Source of the DNA: an uncultured Clostridia bacterium
GTDB lineage: Bacteria > Bacillota > Clostridia > Christensenellales > UBA1242
NCBI GenBank assembly: GCA_944349895.1
Contig: CALVNQ010000004.1
Location: 1-59,473 of the forward strand
Length of the DNA stretch: 59,473 nucleotides
Reading direction: 5' to 3'
Under the pieces are notes generated by a model, which was given only the letters and a program-made list of their open reading frames with translations, searched no databases and was not told the DNA's origin. The translations under genes were made by a program, and so were the position numbers. Positions 1-9,604 of the stretch are shown in pieces. Position 1 is the stretch's first letter. Every line of letters begins with the position of its first letter.

Positions 1-3000
1 CTGTATAATCCACAAAATAAACAACATTACTTGAATTAATAGAGAACACATAATCTAGATCGCCACCATAAATGTTTTGGTATTTCCTTGTAACAATAAC
101 TTTTACGTTGGATACATCAGCTCTATTAGTGAAAGTTATTATATCTCCTTCACAACTTACACTAAACCTTGAATCTGTTGGTTGAATTTGGGTTTCGCCC
201 AACCAAACTTCTTTTACTTCTAAAGAACGACCTTCTGTGATTTCGACTTCTGAATCGCCTATTATTAGTTTATCCGGCAAACGCACTTCACCATAATGTT
301 CAGTATCATATCCAAACAAAGCTTTCATATCAACCACTAATGACTTATTGTTCAATATTGTTAATATCTCCATAGATCCATCAAAAGGATAAACAACTTG
401 TGCAATTTGGGCATTTGGCAAAATGGAAATATTAAAATTATAACTTATGGTTTTGCCATCTCTTTGCGTAAATAAAATATAAACAGGTAATATTTCTTGT
501 TGCGCATTTTCTGAATAAATAACATCTTTAATTGTCAAAACATTATTGGTAATTGACATAACATTTGAGAATTGATTAGGCACCGAAAAACTTATTGATT
601 CAGAATCATTTTGGTTAAAATTTGTCAAATATTTAATCCCGTCAAATTCACTTAAATAATAACCATAGTAACTTTGTTTTACCGAATAACCATAATCAAC
701 ACTTTCTAATGTAATAGTTCCATCGATGCCTATTGTTCCTTTGCGAAGTGATAAAATATCTGAATCAATGGACTCAATATAATAAGTTTCACCAAGAAAT
801 TCAAAATATTGATTTTGAGATTTGTTTATATCAACATCATTTATAGTTTTTAATAAATTATTCGAAATAGAATATGAATAAATCTGACCATCTAATTCTA
901 TTTGCATATTTTGACCAACAACAGTTGCGCCGTTGAAAATAATCAGTTGACCTTGATCGTTGATAACATATGGACTTCCTAAAAGTTTATCTGGAGCTGT
1001 TAATTGATATGATTTTCCTGCTTCTATATTTATATCATAATTTTGCCCATCGATAACATTTTTTAAATCTTCACCATCATTGCCATAGGTTAAAAACTTG
1101 TCACCTACCGCCGAAATGAAAATAGGCATTTTTACAGCGGCAACATCACATTCAAGTCCAGCTGTTCCACCAGCATAATTAAAGAAAACATATAAATAGT
1201 AATTTTCTCCGACTGAATAATTTTGATCATTTTTAAAGCTTATTGTCTGTGGATTAAGTCCCGTTATTGAGTATGCCGCTGAATTTTGCGCTAAGGATAC
1301 TTTCAACCCAGAAGCATTATCGGTTTCTCCATAAGTTAATGAATTAAAGGTTAAGTTTCTTTCACTAATGAAAATCATATCTAGATCATTATATAAAACA
1401 TGATTGTTTAGCCACTCTCCACTATCTCCCAAATCAGTTAAACCAACAACAATTTTTAATTCACAAAAAGCCACAGCTTTATCATTCTTGATCAAAGATG
1501 CCTCAACAGTTTTTTCTGTTTCACCATAGTCCAAGAACATAGTGTTACCGTTGAATTTAAAATAATTATTTTCAATTTTAACGTAATTTTCTATACTGTA
1601 ACCATCAAAAGATAATTTATTGATGTCTTCTGTTTTAGTTTCATCCTTGGAAATACGTTTTATTTCTAAATGGTTACCCACGCTAATTTGATTTTCTCCA
1701 GAAATTGCGTACAAGGAAACAGGGGTGGCTGTTGGCAATAATTCAAAATTAGGACAAACTGTGATTGTGAGCTCTTTATTGTAAGCATATGGGTTTCCTA
1801 CCATATTGCCATTGCTTTCATATTCATAAGCATAGAGAGTAAATATGTAAGTGGTTTTTTCATAAACTTCGTTGAAAGTTATAACTCCATTATCTATAGA
1901 AGCGATAACTGTCCCACCGTTAATGTTATTATTAGTTAATTGATAATTTGCCCCACTCGGATAAACCTCTCTCCAATTCACTTGTGTAGCTTTTAAATAT
2001 GTTTCCAAATCGATATCAAATCCGGAATAAACATAAATCGCGCCCTCAGAAGAATTGTCACCAATATCTTGTTGCCTAACTCCAATGATATTCCCACCAT
2101 AGTCGACAGCATTTAAATTATTTAAATCATCGTATGCATATTTAGTAAAAGTTACACTTAATGTAAAATTTAAAGTTTTATTAGTATTGGAAGCTGTAAA
2201 TGGTATTGTAACATCTTGCCCAAAATTTTGATAAACTTCAACAGAGTCTATCTCTGTTTCAACACTAGGAATAAAGCCTTGCTCTTGACCATTTATTTTA
2301 AACATTTGCCAAAAACTCTCATTGACGGTTGTTAAGAAAGTTTCTGAAACTGTAATTTTATATTTGTCATTTTGATATTTATCACCATTCCCGACATAAA
2401 CACTTAATAGACCATTGTTTGATCCATCGTTTTTTAAAATAAAATTTTGACCTTTATTGCCAGAAACGCTGTATTTTGGGTTACCTAAATTTTCTTCTCC
2501 AACACTAGTGCCTTCAATTTCTATGTCAGTAACACCTATACTTTGAACATTAATTGTAAATTTGTAATATTGGGAACCAGCAGTGACAGTTACCATGATG
2601 CCGTTTTTGTTTCCATTCCCAAAGGTAATATTTTTTTCTGCGTCATTAACAATAACATAGTTCATGTCTGATGACGAAATATTATAATTACTATCAAATG
2701 TTCTGCCATAAGTATCTTTAATGACAGTGTCCTTTAACATTTGGTTGAATACCGAAATATTGTTTGTTTCAAATCCTCCAGCAACATTATCAGTAATTAA
2801 CAAAGAACCCGATCCATCAATATTTAAAGTTTGAATTGCATCAAATTCTTTATTTTCAAGTTGCTCATTTATAATTTGAGCTGGGGTTTGATTATAAATT
2901 TTAATAGCTCCGTAATAATCTTTACCGTCTTCTCCCACAGGAGTTGCCCACCAAGTATTGGTGGTAATTGTGTTATTATAAGCAACTTGTATATAAAAAT

Positions 3001-5161
3001 CTTGACCTTTTTCTTCTGTTATTTCAATCTGTTTAACATTAACAGGTATTAAAACTACCCTATCTTCCAACTGAGTTAAATCTGGATCACCAAAATCAAA
3101 AATATCATCTCTTCTTAACTTACCTTCATTGTCTTCACTTGCATAAAATTCAATTCTGTCAAGCTCACTTTCAAAAATGGCTTCATCTCCTTCTTTTAAA
3201 GTAAGCCTTAAAGTGATCGCACTATTTGTCCCCGTTGGCACAGCGAAAACATTACTTTCTGCAATCAAAAAATTCTCATCAATTATTAAGCCTACACCGT
3301 TCTCAACAAAACCTTGAAGAGTCTCCTTGACCGTCACAAAAATTACATTTGACATTTGTTCAATAATATAAGTATTAGACGCCGACATTATAGGATTACC
3401 ATAAGCATCAGTTCTTATAGTAGCAAACACTAAATTGCAATTTATAGATTTTTTAGCAATTAACTCTGTACCAATTAAAGGATACAAGGTCTTATTCTCT
3501 CCGTTAACTTGATAAATTCCCTTGCCTTCGTTTGTAACAGCGATATAATCACTAAGATCTCCCTGTAAAGCACCATCATAATAAACAAAAAACATTCTTT
3601 TTTGATATGTGTTAGTTTCTGGGACAAACGATACAGAAGTTAAATTGTCTTTATATTGTGATGAAACAACATTTCCATTATTATCATATATAATTGTCAT
3701 TGAAATATTGTCATCTATCAAATTTTCGTCCCAATAAACAGGCTGATCAACATTTTCAATGGATATAAAGTAAACTTGATCATCGCTTTCACTGTTATAA
3801 ATGAAAGTTTCTCCGTTTTCATTTTGTAATAAAAGCACAATTTCTGCAACTATGCTGTATTCTCCAGTTGTAGAAATTTCCCAATATGCATGGTTAAGAT
3901 TTTTTACATCAGAATTGATTAAAACATAATCTTTTCCATCAAAATTAAAAATTTCTCCACCTTTAACTACCACTACTCCAGATGATAAAGCGACCTGAGA
4001 ATTTGTAGCAGAGTCTGTAATTGATATGATTCTAAGTCCAACATTTTTTATCATAGAAGACAAATCGTTATCGTGAACATCTCTTATTCTGATATTCAAT
4101 TGACCATCTGATAAAGAACTGGTCCCAGCAGAAACTCTGAACAGCTTATTTGTAACCATGTTAAAAGGAGTGCCAGAAGTATCATTAATAGCAAAACTAC
4201 CAACATTTGCTTCAACTACATTAACCAAAATATTAGACTTTATCGAATTTTGTAAACTAGAAAGATATCTTATTGCTTCACTATATAAAGGCAATCCGGA
4301 AAGCTGATTATTTAGTTCCAAAAATTCTTGTTGCTGTGAAGCATCAGCGAAAACAAAAGCTTGAATTTCATTTAATGAAGAAGGCTCATCTCCTGCTATA
4401 AAATAAACATCGTTATCATTATATACAAATTCTATCCCACTTGCAGAAGTGCCTAAACTATAATAAACGTTTTTAACTCTTTTTAGATCTTGGGCAATCG
4501 CAGAATTTTTGTCGTCACTGAACAAATATTTGCTTTTTTCTGGATAAAACACTGGCTCAATAATAAAATTAGTTTTTTCAGCAACTTTGTTCCCATTTGT
4601 CATTAATTCGTCTCCAAGTTCATCGCCAGTAGTTGAATTATATATCTTTAAATCAATATCTTCAACGGGAACATCAACGGCTATTTTTACCACACTCGAA
4701 GAAAGTAAATTGTTTTGTGTTGTTATCACAAGCTCAGAAATCCCACCCTTATTGCTTCTGAAAATTTCTCCATCTTTATCATAATAATTTTCCGGGACAA
4801 GACTAACCGTAAATGTTTTTCCTAAAGTAACTTTTTCCGGCACAATAATTATTCCATCTGAAATTTTACCTTCCGATTTCTCAACTGAAATTCCTTGTTT
4901 AAAACTTAAAGTGACCTCTTTCTCTGTAACACTTTCAGTTGGCGAAGAAATAACCATCTCAAAATCTTCAACAGTTTCAAATTGATTAAGACTAGCATTG
5001 TATTTATCTTCGCTTTCAACTGTAATCTCTTGTGGCACCACCTTTTTAGCTTCAAAGCCTGTTGTTAAATAAACAGCTAAAAAAGAGCCTCCTATTGCCA
5101 AAACAAAGACTGAAATTAAAATAACAATAAGTTGCCAAGTTTTAGGTGCTTTAAGCTTCAT
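1..5161 (-). CDS. Giant membrane-anchored surface protein, 5' part (runs off left edge)
   Basis: An open frame of 1720 codons runs from ATG 5161 to the window edge with no stop, so the gene is incomplete here. It starts MKLKAPKTWQ and has one hydrophobic segment at about residues 10-31 (IVILISVFVLAIGGSFLAVY) with no lipobox cysteine, so I read it as an uncleaved anchor or Sec signal. The rest is exported-looking beta-rich sequence, high in Asn, Ser, Thr, Glu and Asp, with repeated Ig-like or cadherin-like patterns such as VTLSFKQG and SISFSVPNQ. No catalytic motif is visible. An SD site (AAGAGG) lies 9 nt before the ATG and a promoter lies at 5211-5238. The likely role is cell-surface structure or adhesion; this is inference from architecture only. 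Confidence 0.8.
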   Translation of the reverse strand, partial: MKLKAPKTWQLIVILISVFVLAIGGSFLAVYLTTGFEAKKVVPQEITVESEDKYNASLNQFETVEDFEMVISSPTESVTEKEVTLSFKQGISVEKSEGKISDGIIIVPEKVTLGKTFTVSLVPENYYDKDGEIFRSNKGGISELVITTQNNLLSSSVVKIAVDVPVEDIDLKIYNSTTGDELGDELMTNGNKVAEKTNFIIEPVFYPEKSKYLFSDDKNSAIAQDLKRVKNVYYSLGTSASGIEFVYNDNDVYFIAGDEPSSLNEIQAFVFADASQQQEFLELNNQLSGLPLYSEAIRYLSSLQNSIKSNILVNVVEANVGSFAINDTSGTPFNMVTNKLFRVSAGTSSLSDGQLNIRIRDVHDNDLSSMIKNVGLRIISITDSATNSQVALSSGVVVVKGGEIFNFDGKDYVLINSDVKNLNHAYWEISTTGEYSIVAEIVLLLQNENGETFIYNSESDDQVYFISIENVDQPVYWDENLIDDNISMTIIYDNNGNVVSSQYKDNLTSVSFVPETNTYQKRMFFVYYDGALQGDLSDYIAVTNEGKGIYQVNGENKTLYPLIGTELIAKKSINCNLVFATIRTDAYGNPIMSASNTYIIEQMSNVIFVTVKETLQGFVENGVGLIIDENFLIAESNVFAVPTGTNSAITLRLTLKEGDEAIFESELDRIEFYASEDNEGKLRRDDIFDFGDPDLTQLEDRVVLIPVNVKQIEITEEKGQDFYIQVAYNNTITTNTWWATPVGEDGKDYYGAIKIYNQTPAQIINEQLENKEFDAIQTLNIDGSGSLLITDNVAGGFETNNISVFNQMLKDTVIKDTYGRTFDSNYNISSSDMNYVIVNDAEKNITFGNGNKNGIMVTVTAGSQYYKFTINVQSIGVTDIEIEGTSVGEENLGNPKYSVSGNKGQNFILKNDGSNNGLLSVYVGNGDKYQNDKYKITVSETFLTTVNESFWQMFKINGQEQGFIPSVETEIDSVEVYQNFGQDVTIPFTASNTNKTLNFTLSVTFTKYAYDDLNNLNAVDYGGNIIGVRQQDIGDNSSEGAIYVYSGFDIDLETYLKATQVNWREVYPSGANYQLTNNNINGGTVIASIDNGVITFNEVYEKTTYIFTLYAYEYESNGNMVGNPYAYNKELTITVCPNFELLPTATPVSLYAISGENQISVGNHLEIKRISKDETKTEDINKLSFDGYSIENYVKIENNYFKFNGNTMFLDYGETEKTVEASLIKNDKAVAFCELKIVVGLTDLGDSGEWLNNHVLYNDLDMIFISERNLTFNSLTYGETDNASGLKVSLAQNSAAYSITGLNPQTISFKNDQNYSVGENYYLYVFFNYAGGTAGLECDVAAVKMPIFISAVGDKFLTYGNDGEDLKNVIDGQNYDINIEAGKSYQLTAPDKLLGSPYVINDQGQLIIFNGATVVGQNMQIELDGQIYSYSISNNLLKTINDVDINKSQNQYFEFLGETYYIESIDSDILSLRKGTIGIDGTITLESVDYGYSVKQSYYGYYLSEFDGIKYLTNFNQNDSESISFSVPNQFSNVMSITNNVLTIKDVIYSENAQQEILPVYILFTQRDGKTISYNFNISILPNAQIAQVVYPFDGSMEILTILNNKSLVVDMKALFGYDTEHYGEVRLPDKLIIGDSEVEITEGRSLEVKEVWLGETQIQPTDSRFSVSCEGDIITFTNRADVSNVKVIVTRKYQNIYGGDLDYVFSINSSNVVYFVDYT

Positions 5162-5210
5162 GACGTTAAACCTCTTATCAAAATTATTCTTTGCATATTA
5201 ACTCAATTTA

Positions 5211-5238
5211 ATTATACTTTTTTTGACATTTTTTTCAA
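5211..5238 (-). promoter_or_regulatory. Sigma-A promoter for the giant surface protein
   Basis: On the minus strand TTGAAA (5238-5233), a 16-nt spacer and TATAAT (5216-5211). The start would fall near 5204, leaving a leader of about 43 nt that carries AAGAGG. Confidence 0.6.
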
Positions 5239-5317
5239 AGCAAAGTATAGAGAAAAATAAAATAATTTTTTTGTTATCTTTTGTGCTTTTATAATTAGAA
5301 AAGACAAAAAATATTAT

Positions 5318-5346
5318 TTGACTTATTTTAAAAATTCTTTTATAAT
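5318..5346 (+). promoter_or_regulatory. Sigma-A promoter for the ABC-F gene
   Basis: TTGACT at 5318-5323, a 17-nt spacer and a perfect TATAAT at 5341-5346. An SD site AAAGGA lies at 5365-5370 before ATG 5377. Confidence 0.75.
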
Positions 5347-5376
5347 TTCAAAGAAAATAACATTAAAGGAAAATTT

Positions 5377-6957
5377 ATGATACAAGTAAATAATATATCG
5401 TTAGCTTTTGGGGGAAGAACTCTTTATAAAGATGTAAATTTAAAATTTACAAAAGGCAATTGTTATGGGATTATCGGAGCTAACGGCGCGGGGAAATCAA
5501 CTTTTTTAAAAATTTTAACAGGCGAGCTCGAACCAAGCACTGGTGATGTTTTCATTTCACCAGGCGAACGAATGAGCGTTTTACAACAAAATCAAAACGC
5601 TTTTGATAACGAAACAGTTTTGGATACAGTTTTGCTTGGGCACAAAAGATTAATGGAAATTCAGCATGAAAAAGATGCCCTTTATGCAAAAGAAGATTTT
5701 AATGAACAAGACGGAATTAAGGCAGGAGAGTTAGAAACAGAATTCGCAGAATTAGGTGGTTGGGAAGCTGAAAGTGATGCAAAAACACTTCTTCAAAATT
5801 TAGGCATTGTTGAAGATCTTTATTATGCTTCGATGAAAGATGTTGACCCAAAACTTAAAGTTAAAATTCTTTTAGCGCAGGCTTTGTTTGGGAATCCTGA
5901 CATTTTGGTTCTTGATGAACCAACAAATAACCTAGATTTTAAAACAGCTGTATGGCTTGAAAACTTTTTGCTAAATTTTGAAAACACAGTCATAATTGTT
6001 TCTCACAATAGGCACTTTTTGAACAAAGTTTGCACACATATTTGTGACGTTGATTTTGGCCAAATAAACATGTTTCTTGGGAACTATGACTTTTGGTATC
6101 AGTCAAGTCAGTTAATGGCCAGGCAGTTAAAAGACCAAAATAAAAAAGCAGAGCAAAGAGCAAAAGAGCTGAAAGAGTTTATAGCTAGATTCGCCGCAAA
6201 TGCTTCAAAATCTAAACAAGCTACAAGCAGAAAAAAAGAGCTTGAACGTTTAACAATTGAAGACATAAAACCATCATCTAGAAAATATCCTTTCATTGAT
6301 TTTAGATTTGATCAAGAAATTGGAAAAGAAATTTTAAAAGTTGAGAATTTAACTAAAAAAGGAATGTTTGAAAACCTTACCTTTAATATAGAAAAAGATC
6401 AAAAAGTTGCTTTTTTTGCAAAGAATAGTCAAATTATCACAACTTTATTTAACATATTAACAGGAAAAGAGCAACCTGATTCAGGTGTTATTCATTTTGG
6501 TAAAACAATTTCAGTGTCGTATTTGCCACAAGATAACAACGAATATTTTAATAACTGTTCATTATCAATAGTTGATTGGCTAAGACAATTCTCTAAGGAT
6601 CAAAATGAAACTTTTATCAGGAGTTGGCTTGGAAGAATGTTATTTACTGGGGAAGAAAATATGAAACCTGTAAACGTTTTATCAGGAGGAGAAAAAGTTC
6701 GATGTATGTTCGCTAAAATGATGTTGCAAGGTGCAAACCTAATAATCATGGACGAACCAACAAATCATCTTGACTTAGAAAGCATAACCTCTTTAAATAA
6801 CGGAATGAAAAACTTTAAAGGGCCACTACTTTTCACTTCTCATGACCAAGAAATCATAGAGACGGTTGCAAACAGAATTATAGAGTTTACTGATGATAAA
6901 AAATATATAGACTTCGTAGGCACTTACAATGAATATACTGAAAAATATTTCAATTAA
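5377..6957 (+). CDS. ABC-F family ATPase, YbiT type
   Basis: A soluble twin-ABC protein of 526 residues with no membrane segments, of the ABC-F class that acts on ribosomes. Domain 1 has an intact Walker A (GANGAGKST, residues 34-42) and Walker B with DEPTNNLD (about 178-188). Its signature is replaced by DVDPKLKVK (about 156-164) where LSGGQ is expected. Domain 2 has an intact LSGGEK (about 434-439) and DEPTNHLD, but its Walker A is degenerate (FAKNSQIITTLF, about 347-358) with no GxGKS/T lysine. The basic linker near residues 245-300 fits YbiT-type proteins. In a head-to-tail arrangement only the site made by Walker A1 and signature 2 would be complete. Expressed from its own promoter. The exact ribosomal role is unknown. 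Confidence 0.88.
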   Translation: MIQVNNISLAFGGRTLYKDVNLKFTKGNCYGIIGANGAGKSTFLKILTGELEPSTGDVFISPGERMSVLQQNQNAFDNETVLDTVLLGHKRLMEIQHEKDALYAKEDFNEQDGIKAGELETEFAELGGWEAESDAKTLLQNLGIVEDLYYASMKDVDPKLKVKILLAQALFGNPDILVLDEPTNNLDFKTAVWLENFLLNFENTVIIVSHNRHFLNKVCTHICDVDFGQINMFLGNYDFWYQSSQLMARQLKDQNKKAEQRAKELKEFIARFAANASKSKQATSRKKELERLTIEDIKPSSRKYPFIDFRFDQEIGKEILKVENLTKKGMFENLTFNIEKDQKVAFFAKNSQIITTLFNILTGKEQPDSGVIHFGKTISVSYLPQDNNEYFNNCSLSIVDWLRQFSKDQNETFIRSWLGRMLFTGEENMKPVNVLSGGEKVRCMFAKMMLQGANLIIMDEPTNHLDLESITSLNNGMKNFKGPLLFTSHDQEIIETVANRIIEFTDDKKYIDFVGTYNEYTEKYFN

Positions 6958-6986
6958 AAAAACCAAACTGTTAAGTTTGGTTTTTT
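6955..6986. terminator. Bidirectional terminator after the ABC-F gene
   Basis: Stem AACCAAACT/AGTTTGGTT (6961-6969 with 6974-6982) with a 4-nt loop, A-run on the left and T-run on the right. It can serve both the ABC-F gene and the convergent small gene. Confidence 0.8.
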
Positions 6987-7173
6987 ATCTGCACAGCGCT
7001 TTTGCGTCTTCGTACTCTCTATCTCTTCTTTGGTCTGCCAATTTTGCTTTTTTATTTTTATATATCGAAGCTTCGCTCTGACAAAGTCTGTTTTTGTCTG
7101 GTGTCTCTAAACCGTCATAACGAGTCTTTGCACCATAACCTTCATTCTCAAATTTTTCTTTTCTATAACACAT
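6985..7173 (-). CDS. Small hypothetical protein (62 aa)
   Basis: A 62-residue charged protein beginning MCYRKEKFENEG and ending EDAKALCR, with cysteines at residues 2, 31 and 61 and no membrane segment or signal. I do not recognise the family. It is credible as a gene because it has a strong SD (AAAGGAG, 9 nt before ATG 7173), a near-consensus promoter further upstream, and a terminator directly after the stop. It sits divergent to the T-box/glyS unit. Spaced cysteines could bind metal or form disulfides, but no known zinc motif is seen. Confidence 0.65.
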   Translation of the reverse strand: MCYRKEKFENEGYGAKTRYDGLETPDKNRLCQSEASIYKNKKAKLADQRRDREYEDAKALCR

Positions 7174-7204
7174 TTTTTTCTACTCCTTTGTAATAATATG
7201 CTAT

Positions 7205-7233
7205 ATAATAACATTTTGTTCATGCGATGTCAA
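7205..7233 (-). promoter_or_regulatory. Sigma-A promoter for the 62-aa gene
   Basis: On the minus strand TTGACA (7233-7228), a 17-nt spacer and TATTAT (7210-7205), about 32 nt upstream of ATG 7173. Confidence 0.75.
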
Positions 7234-7272
7234 TACCAAAATGTCGAAAAATATAAATTTTTTACGAATAGC

Positions 7273-7301
7273 TTGACAATATTAGATTCTATTCATATAA
7301 T
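7273..7301 (+). promoter_or_regulatory. Sigma-A promoter for the glyS T-box transcript
   Basis: TTGACA at 7273-7278, a 17-nt spacer and TATAAT at 7296-7301. Predicted transcript start is near 7308. Confidence 0.8.
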
Positions 7302-7307
7302 TAGCAT

Positions 7308-7445
7308 ATGCAATGAAGGGGTTGGAATCCCTGAGCAAACGCTTGTCGGCGAAAAGACGTTAATAAGGCAGGTTTATGCAAAGTAGGGTGGAACAGCGAT
7401 TTAAAGTCGCCCCTATAGACAAAAGCATAGACTTTTTTATTATAA
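7308..7445 (+). promoter_or_regulatory. Short T-box leader (glycine) upstream of glyS
   Basis: Between the promoter and glyS lies a compact leader of about 140 nt. The T-box core AGGGTGGAACAGCG is at about 7385-7398; one position differs from the usual AGGGTGGNACCGCG. Its partner strand GTCGCCCCT follows, then a weak stem (CTAT/ATAG extended by AAAGT/ACTTT) and a T-run near 7434. A candidate specifier GGC is at 7348-7350. Uncharged tRNA-Gly should stabilise the antiterminator and allow glyS transcription. The short Stem I without an obvious Stem II fits known glyQS-type T-boxes. Confidence 0.8.
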
Positions 7446-7454
7446 GGAGATTTT

Positions 7455-8837
7455 ATGAAAGCAAGTATGGAAAAAATTGTAAATCTTTGCAAATCTAGAG
7501 GGATAATCTTCCCAGGAAGTGAAATTTATGGGGGACTCGCCAATGCATGGGATTATGGTCCATTGGGAGTACTAATAAAAAACAACATAAAAAATGCATG
7601 GTGGAAAAAATTTGTTCAAGAAAGTAAATATAATGTCGGCCTTGATTGTTCAATATTAATGAACCCTACGGTGTGGCAAGCAAGTGGTCACCTTGGTGGT
7701 TTTTCAGATCCTCTTATGGATTGTAAAAATTGCAAGTCACGACACCGAGCTGATAATTTAGTTGAGGAATATTTAAAAAAGAAAGGCTTAGAAGAAAATA
7801 TCGCTGGATGGACAAATGAACAATTTGAAAAATATATAGAAGATAAAAAAATTACTTGTCCAATTTGTGGGAAATCAGACTTTACTCCAATAAGGAAATT
7901 TAATCTTATGTTTAAAACCTTTCAAGGTGTAACAGAAGATTCATCTAATATTGTATATTTGCGTCCCGAAACAGCCCAAGGCATATTTGTAAACTTTAAA
8001 AACGTACAAAGAGCAACAAGAAAACGTGTTCCTTTTGGAATAGCACAAATTGGCAAAAGTTTTAGAAATGAAATAACTCCTGGAAATTTCATATTTCGAG
8101 TGAGAGAGTTTGAACAAATGGAGTTAGAATTTTTTTGTGAGCCGGGCAGTGACTTAGAATGGTTCAAATATTGGAAAAATTTTTGTCATCAATGGCTTTT
8201 AGATATAGGAATCAAAGAAGAGAATTTAAAACTTAGAGATCATGAAAAAGAAGAATTGTGTTTTTATTCAAAAGCCACAACAGATTTTGAATTTAAATTT
8301 CCTTTTGGCTGGGGTGAGCTTTGGGGAATAGCCGACAGAACCGATTACGACTTAAGCCAGCATGCTAAATTTAGTGGAAAAGACATGTCATATCAAGATC
8401 CAATAACGAATGAAAAGTATGTTCCTTATGTTATAGAACCTTCTTTGGGAGTAGAAAGACTCATGCTAGCTTATTTATGCAATTCTTATGATGAAGAAGT
8501 GCTTGAAGGAGGAGAAACCCGAGTAGTTATGCACTTCCATCCTATTATCGCTCCTTATAAAGTTGCTTTGCTGCCACTACAAAAAAATCTTTCTGAAAAA
8601 GCAAAAGAAATATATGATGAATTGTCTAAATATTTTATGTGCGATTACGACGAATCAGGTTCAATAGGCAAAAGATATAGACGTCAAGATGAGATAGGTA
8701 CACCTGTTTGCATTACCATTGACTTCGACACTTTAGAAAACAATACGGTTACAGTAAGAGACAGAGATACAATGAAGCAAGATCGAATAATGATAAATGA
8801 ATTAAAGGAATATTTAAACTCTAAATTAGTATTTTAA
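7455..8837 (+). CDS. glyS: Glycyl-tRNA synthetase, dimeric (alpha2) type
   Basis: Charges tRNA-Gly with glycine in the cytoplasm. The 460-residue protein is the single-chain homodimeric class II type, not the alpha/beta type. Class II motifs are clear: motif 2 region with [18 protein letters not shown] (about 199-216), the preceding RPETAQGIF (about 171-179), and motif 3 [10 protein letters not shown] (about 329-338). An inserted zinc-knuckle-like region has CKNCKSRH (about 92) and CPICGK (about 135). The C-terminal part from about residue 355 is the anticodon-binding domain. ATG 7455 follows AAGGAG by 5 nt. Controlled by the T-box leader. A hairpin terminator follows. Confidence 0.95.
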   Translation: MKASMEKIVNLCKSRGIIFPGSEIYGGLANAWDYGPLGVLIKNNIKNAWWKKFVQESKYNVGLDCSILMNPTVWQASGHLGGFSDPLMDCKNCKSRHRADNLVEEYLKKKGLEENIAGWTNEQFEKYIEDKKITCPICGKSDFTPIRKFNLMFKTFQGVTEDSSNIVYLRPETAQGIFVNFKNVQRATRKRVPFGIAQIGKSFRNEITPGNFIFRVREFEQMELEFFCEPGSDLEWFKYWKNFCHQWLLDIGIKEENLKLRDHEKEELCFYSKATTDFEFKFPFGWGELWGIADRTDYDLSQHAKFSGKDMSYQDPITNEKYVPYVIEPSLGVERLMLAYLCNSYDEEVLEGGETRVVMHFHPIIAPYKVALLPLQKNLSEKAKEIYDELSKYFMCDYDESGSIGKRYRRQDEIGTPVCITIDFDTLENNTVTVRDRDTMKQDRIMINELKEYLNSKLVF

Positions 8838-8864
8838 AAACGAACTTTACCGTTCGTTTTTTTT
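8836..8864 (+). terminator. Terminator of glyS
   Basis: Stem AACGAAC/GTTCGTT (8839-8845 with 8852-8858) followed by a T-run. It also abuts the stop of the convergent YugP gene. Confidence 0.75.
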
Positions 8865-9588
8865 AATCTTTTCTTGACGAAGTCATAGACAAAGCTATCA
8901 AAACAATTCTTAAAAGAGATAGCAGACTGACAGCCAAAGATGCCACATAAGTGAGAGCGGCAGCATCCAAAACTTTTTTTGCATCAGACAATTCCTGATT
9001 TGTCATAATGTTAAGAGACTCAAGTTGTGATAAAGCTCTTCGAGAGGCATTAAGTTCAACGGGCAAAGTAATTAAATTAATCAAAGCTCCCAAAGAAAAA
9101 ATACCTACTGCCACCCAAATCAATACTTCACCAACAAAAGGAGTAGCTAAAGTAAAAAATAGAATTAATCCTAATAATATAAGAGGGGTAAATAAGGAAG
9201 AGGTAAAATTGCTTAATTTGATAACAGCTAATCTAACTTTCATAGGAAAATATTTTTTTGCATCTTGCAAAGCATGCCCTGTTTCGTGGGCTGCGACACC
9301 GATAGCTGAAATGGAGCAAGAATTCCACACAGGTTCTGAAAGATTGATTCTTTTAGTGATAGGATTATAGTTATCAGTGAGGGAACCTTTAGCTCTCATA
9401 ACTTGGACATCAAAGATACCGTTTTTATCAAGGAGCATTTTAGAGACTTGAGTTCCCGTTAAATTGCAAGAAGGGATTTGTTTAGAAAACTTAGAAAAAG
9501 TAGATTGTACTTTGTTCTGAGCGTACAAAGCGAAAATGATTCCTGGAAGCAACAAAATAGACAAGACGATATATTCCCAATAAAACAT
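8863..9588 (-). CDS. YugP-family membrane zinc metallopeptidase
   Basis: A 241-residue membrane protein of the Zn_peptidase_2 (YugP, PF04298) family. It has an N-terminal membrane segment (about 5-23), the zinc-binding HETGH (residues 101-105) and two or three hydrophobic segments after it (about 125-175 and near the C-terminus). I start it at ATG 9588, which has AAGGAG 6 nt upstream; an upstream in-frame start at 9636 would lie inside the neighbouring gene. The substrate of this family is unknown. It directly follows a divergent paralogue on the same strand, 16 nt away. Confidence 0.85.
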   Translation of the reverse strand: MFYWEYIVLSILLLPGIIFALYAQNKVQSTFSKFSKQIPSCNLTGTQVSKMLLDKNGIFDVQVMRAKGSLTDNYNPITKRINLSEPVWNSCSISAIGVAAHETGHALQDAKKYFPMKVRLAVIKLSNFTSSLFTPLILLGLILFFTLATPFVGEVLIWVAVGIFSLGALINLITLPVELNASRRALSQLESLNIMTNQELSDAKKVLDAAALTYVASLAVSLLSLLRIVLIALSMTSSRKD

Positions 9589-9604
9589 AAATAACTCCTT
9601 TTTA

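Noticed and set aside
2831..4784. Short plus-strand frames inside the left giant gene
   Set aside because: They are antisense shadows of a continuous coding frame on the minus strand.
7308..7445. Glycine riboswitch instead of T-box
   Set aside because: The AGGGTGGAAC core and the glyS context fit a T-box; no tandem glycine aptamer pattern is seen.
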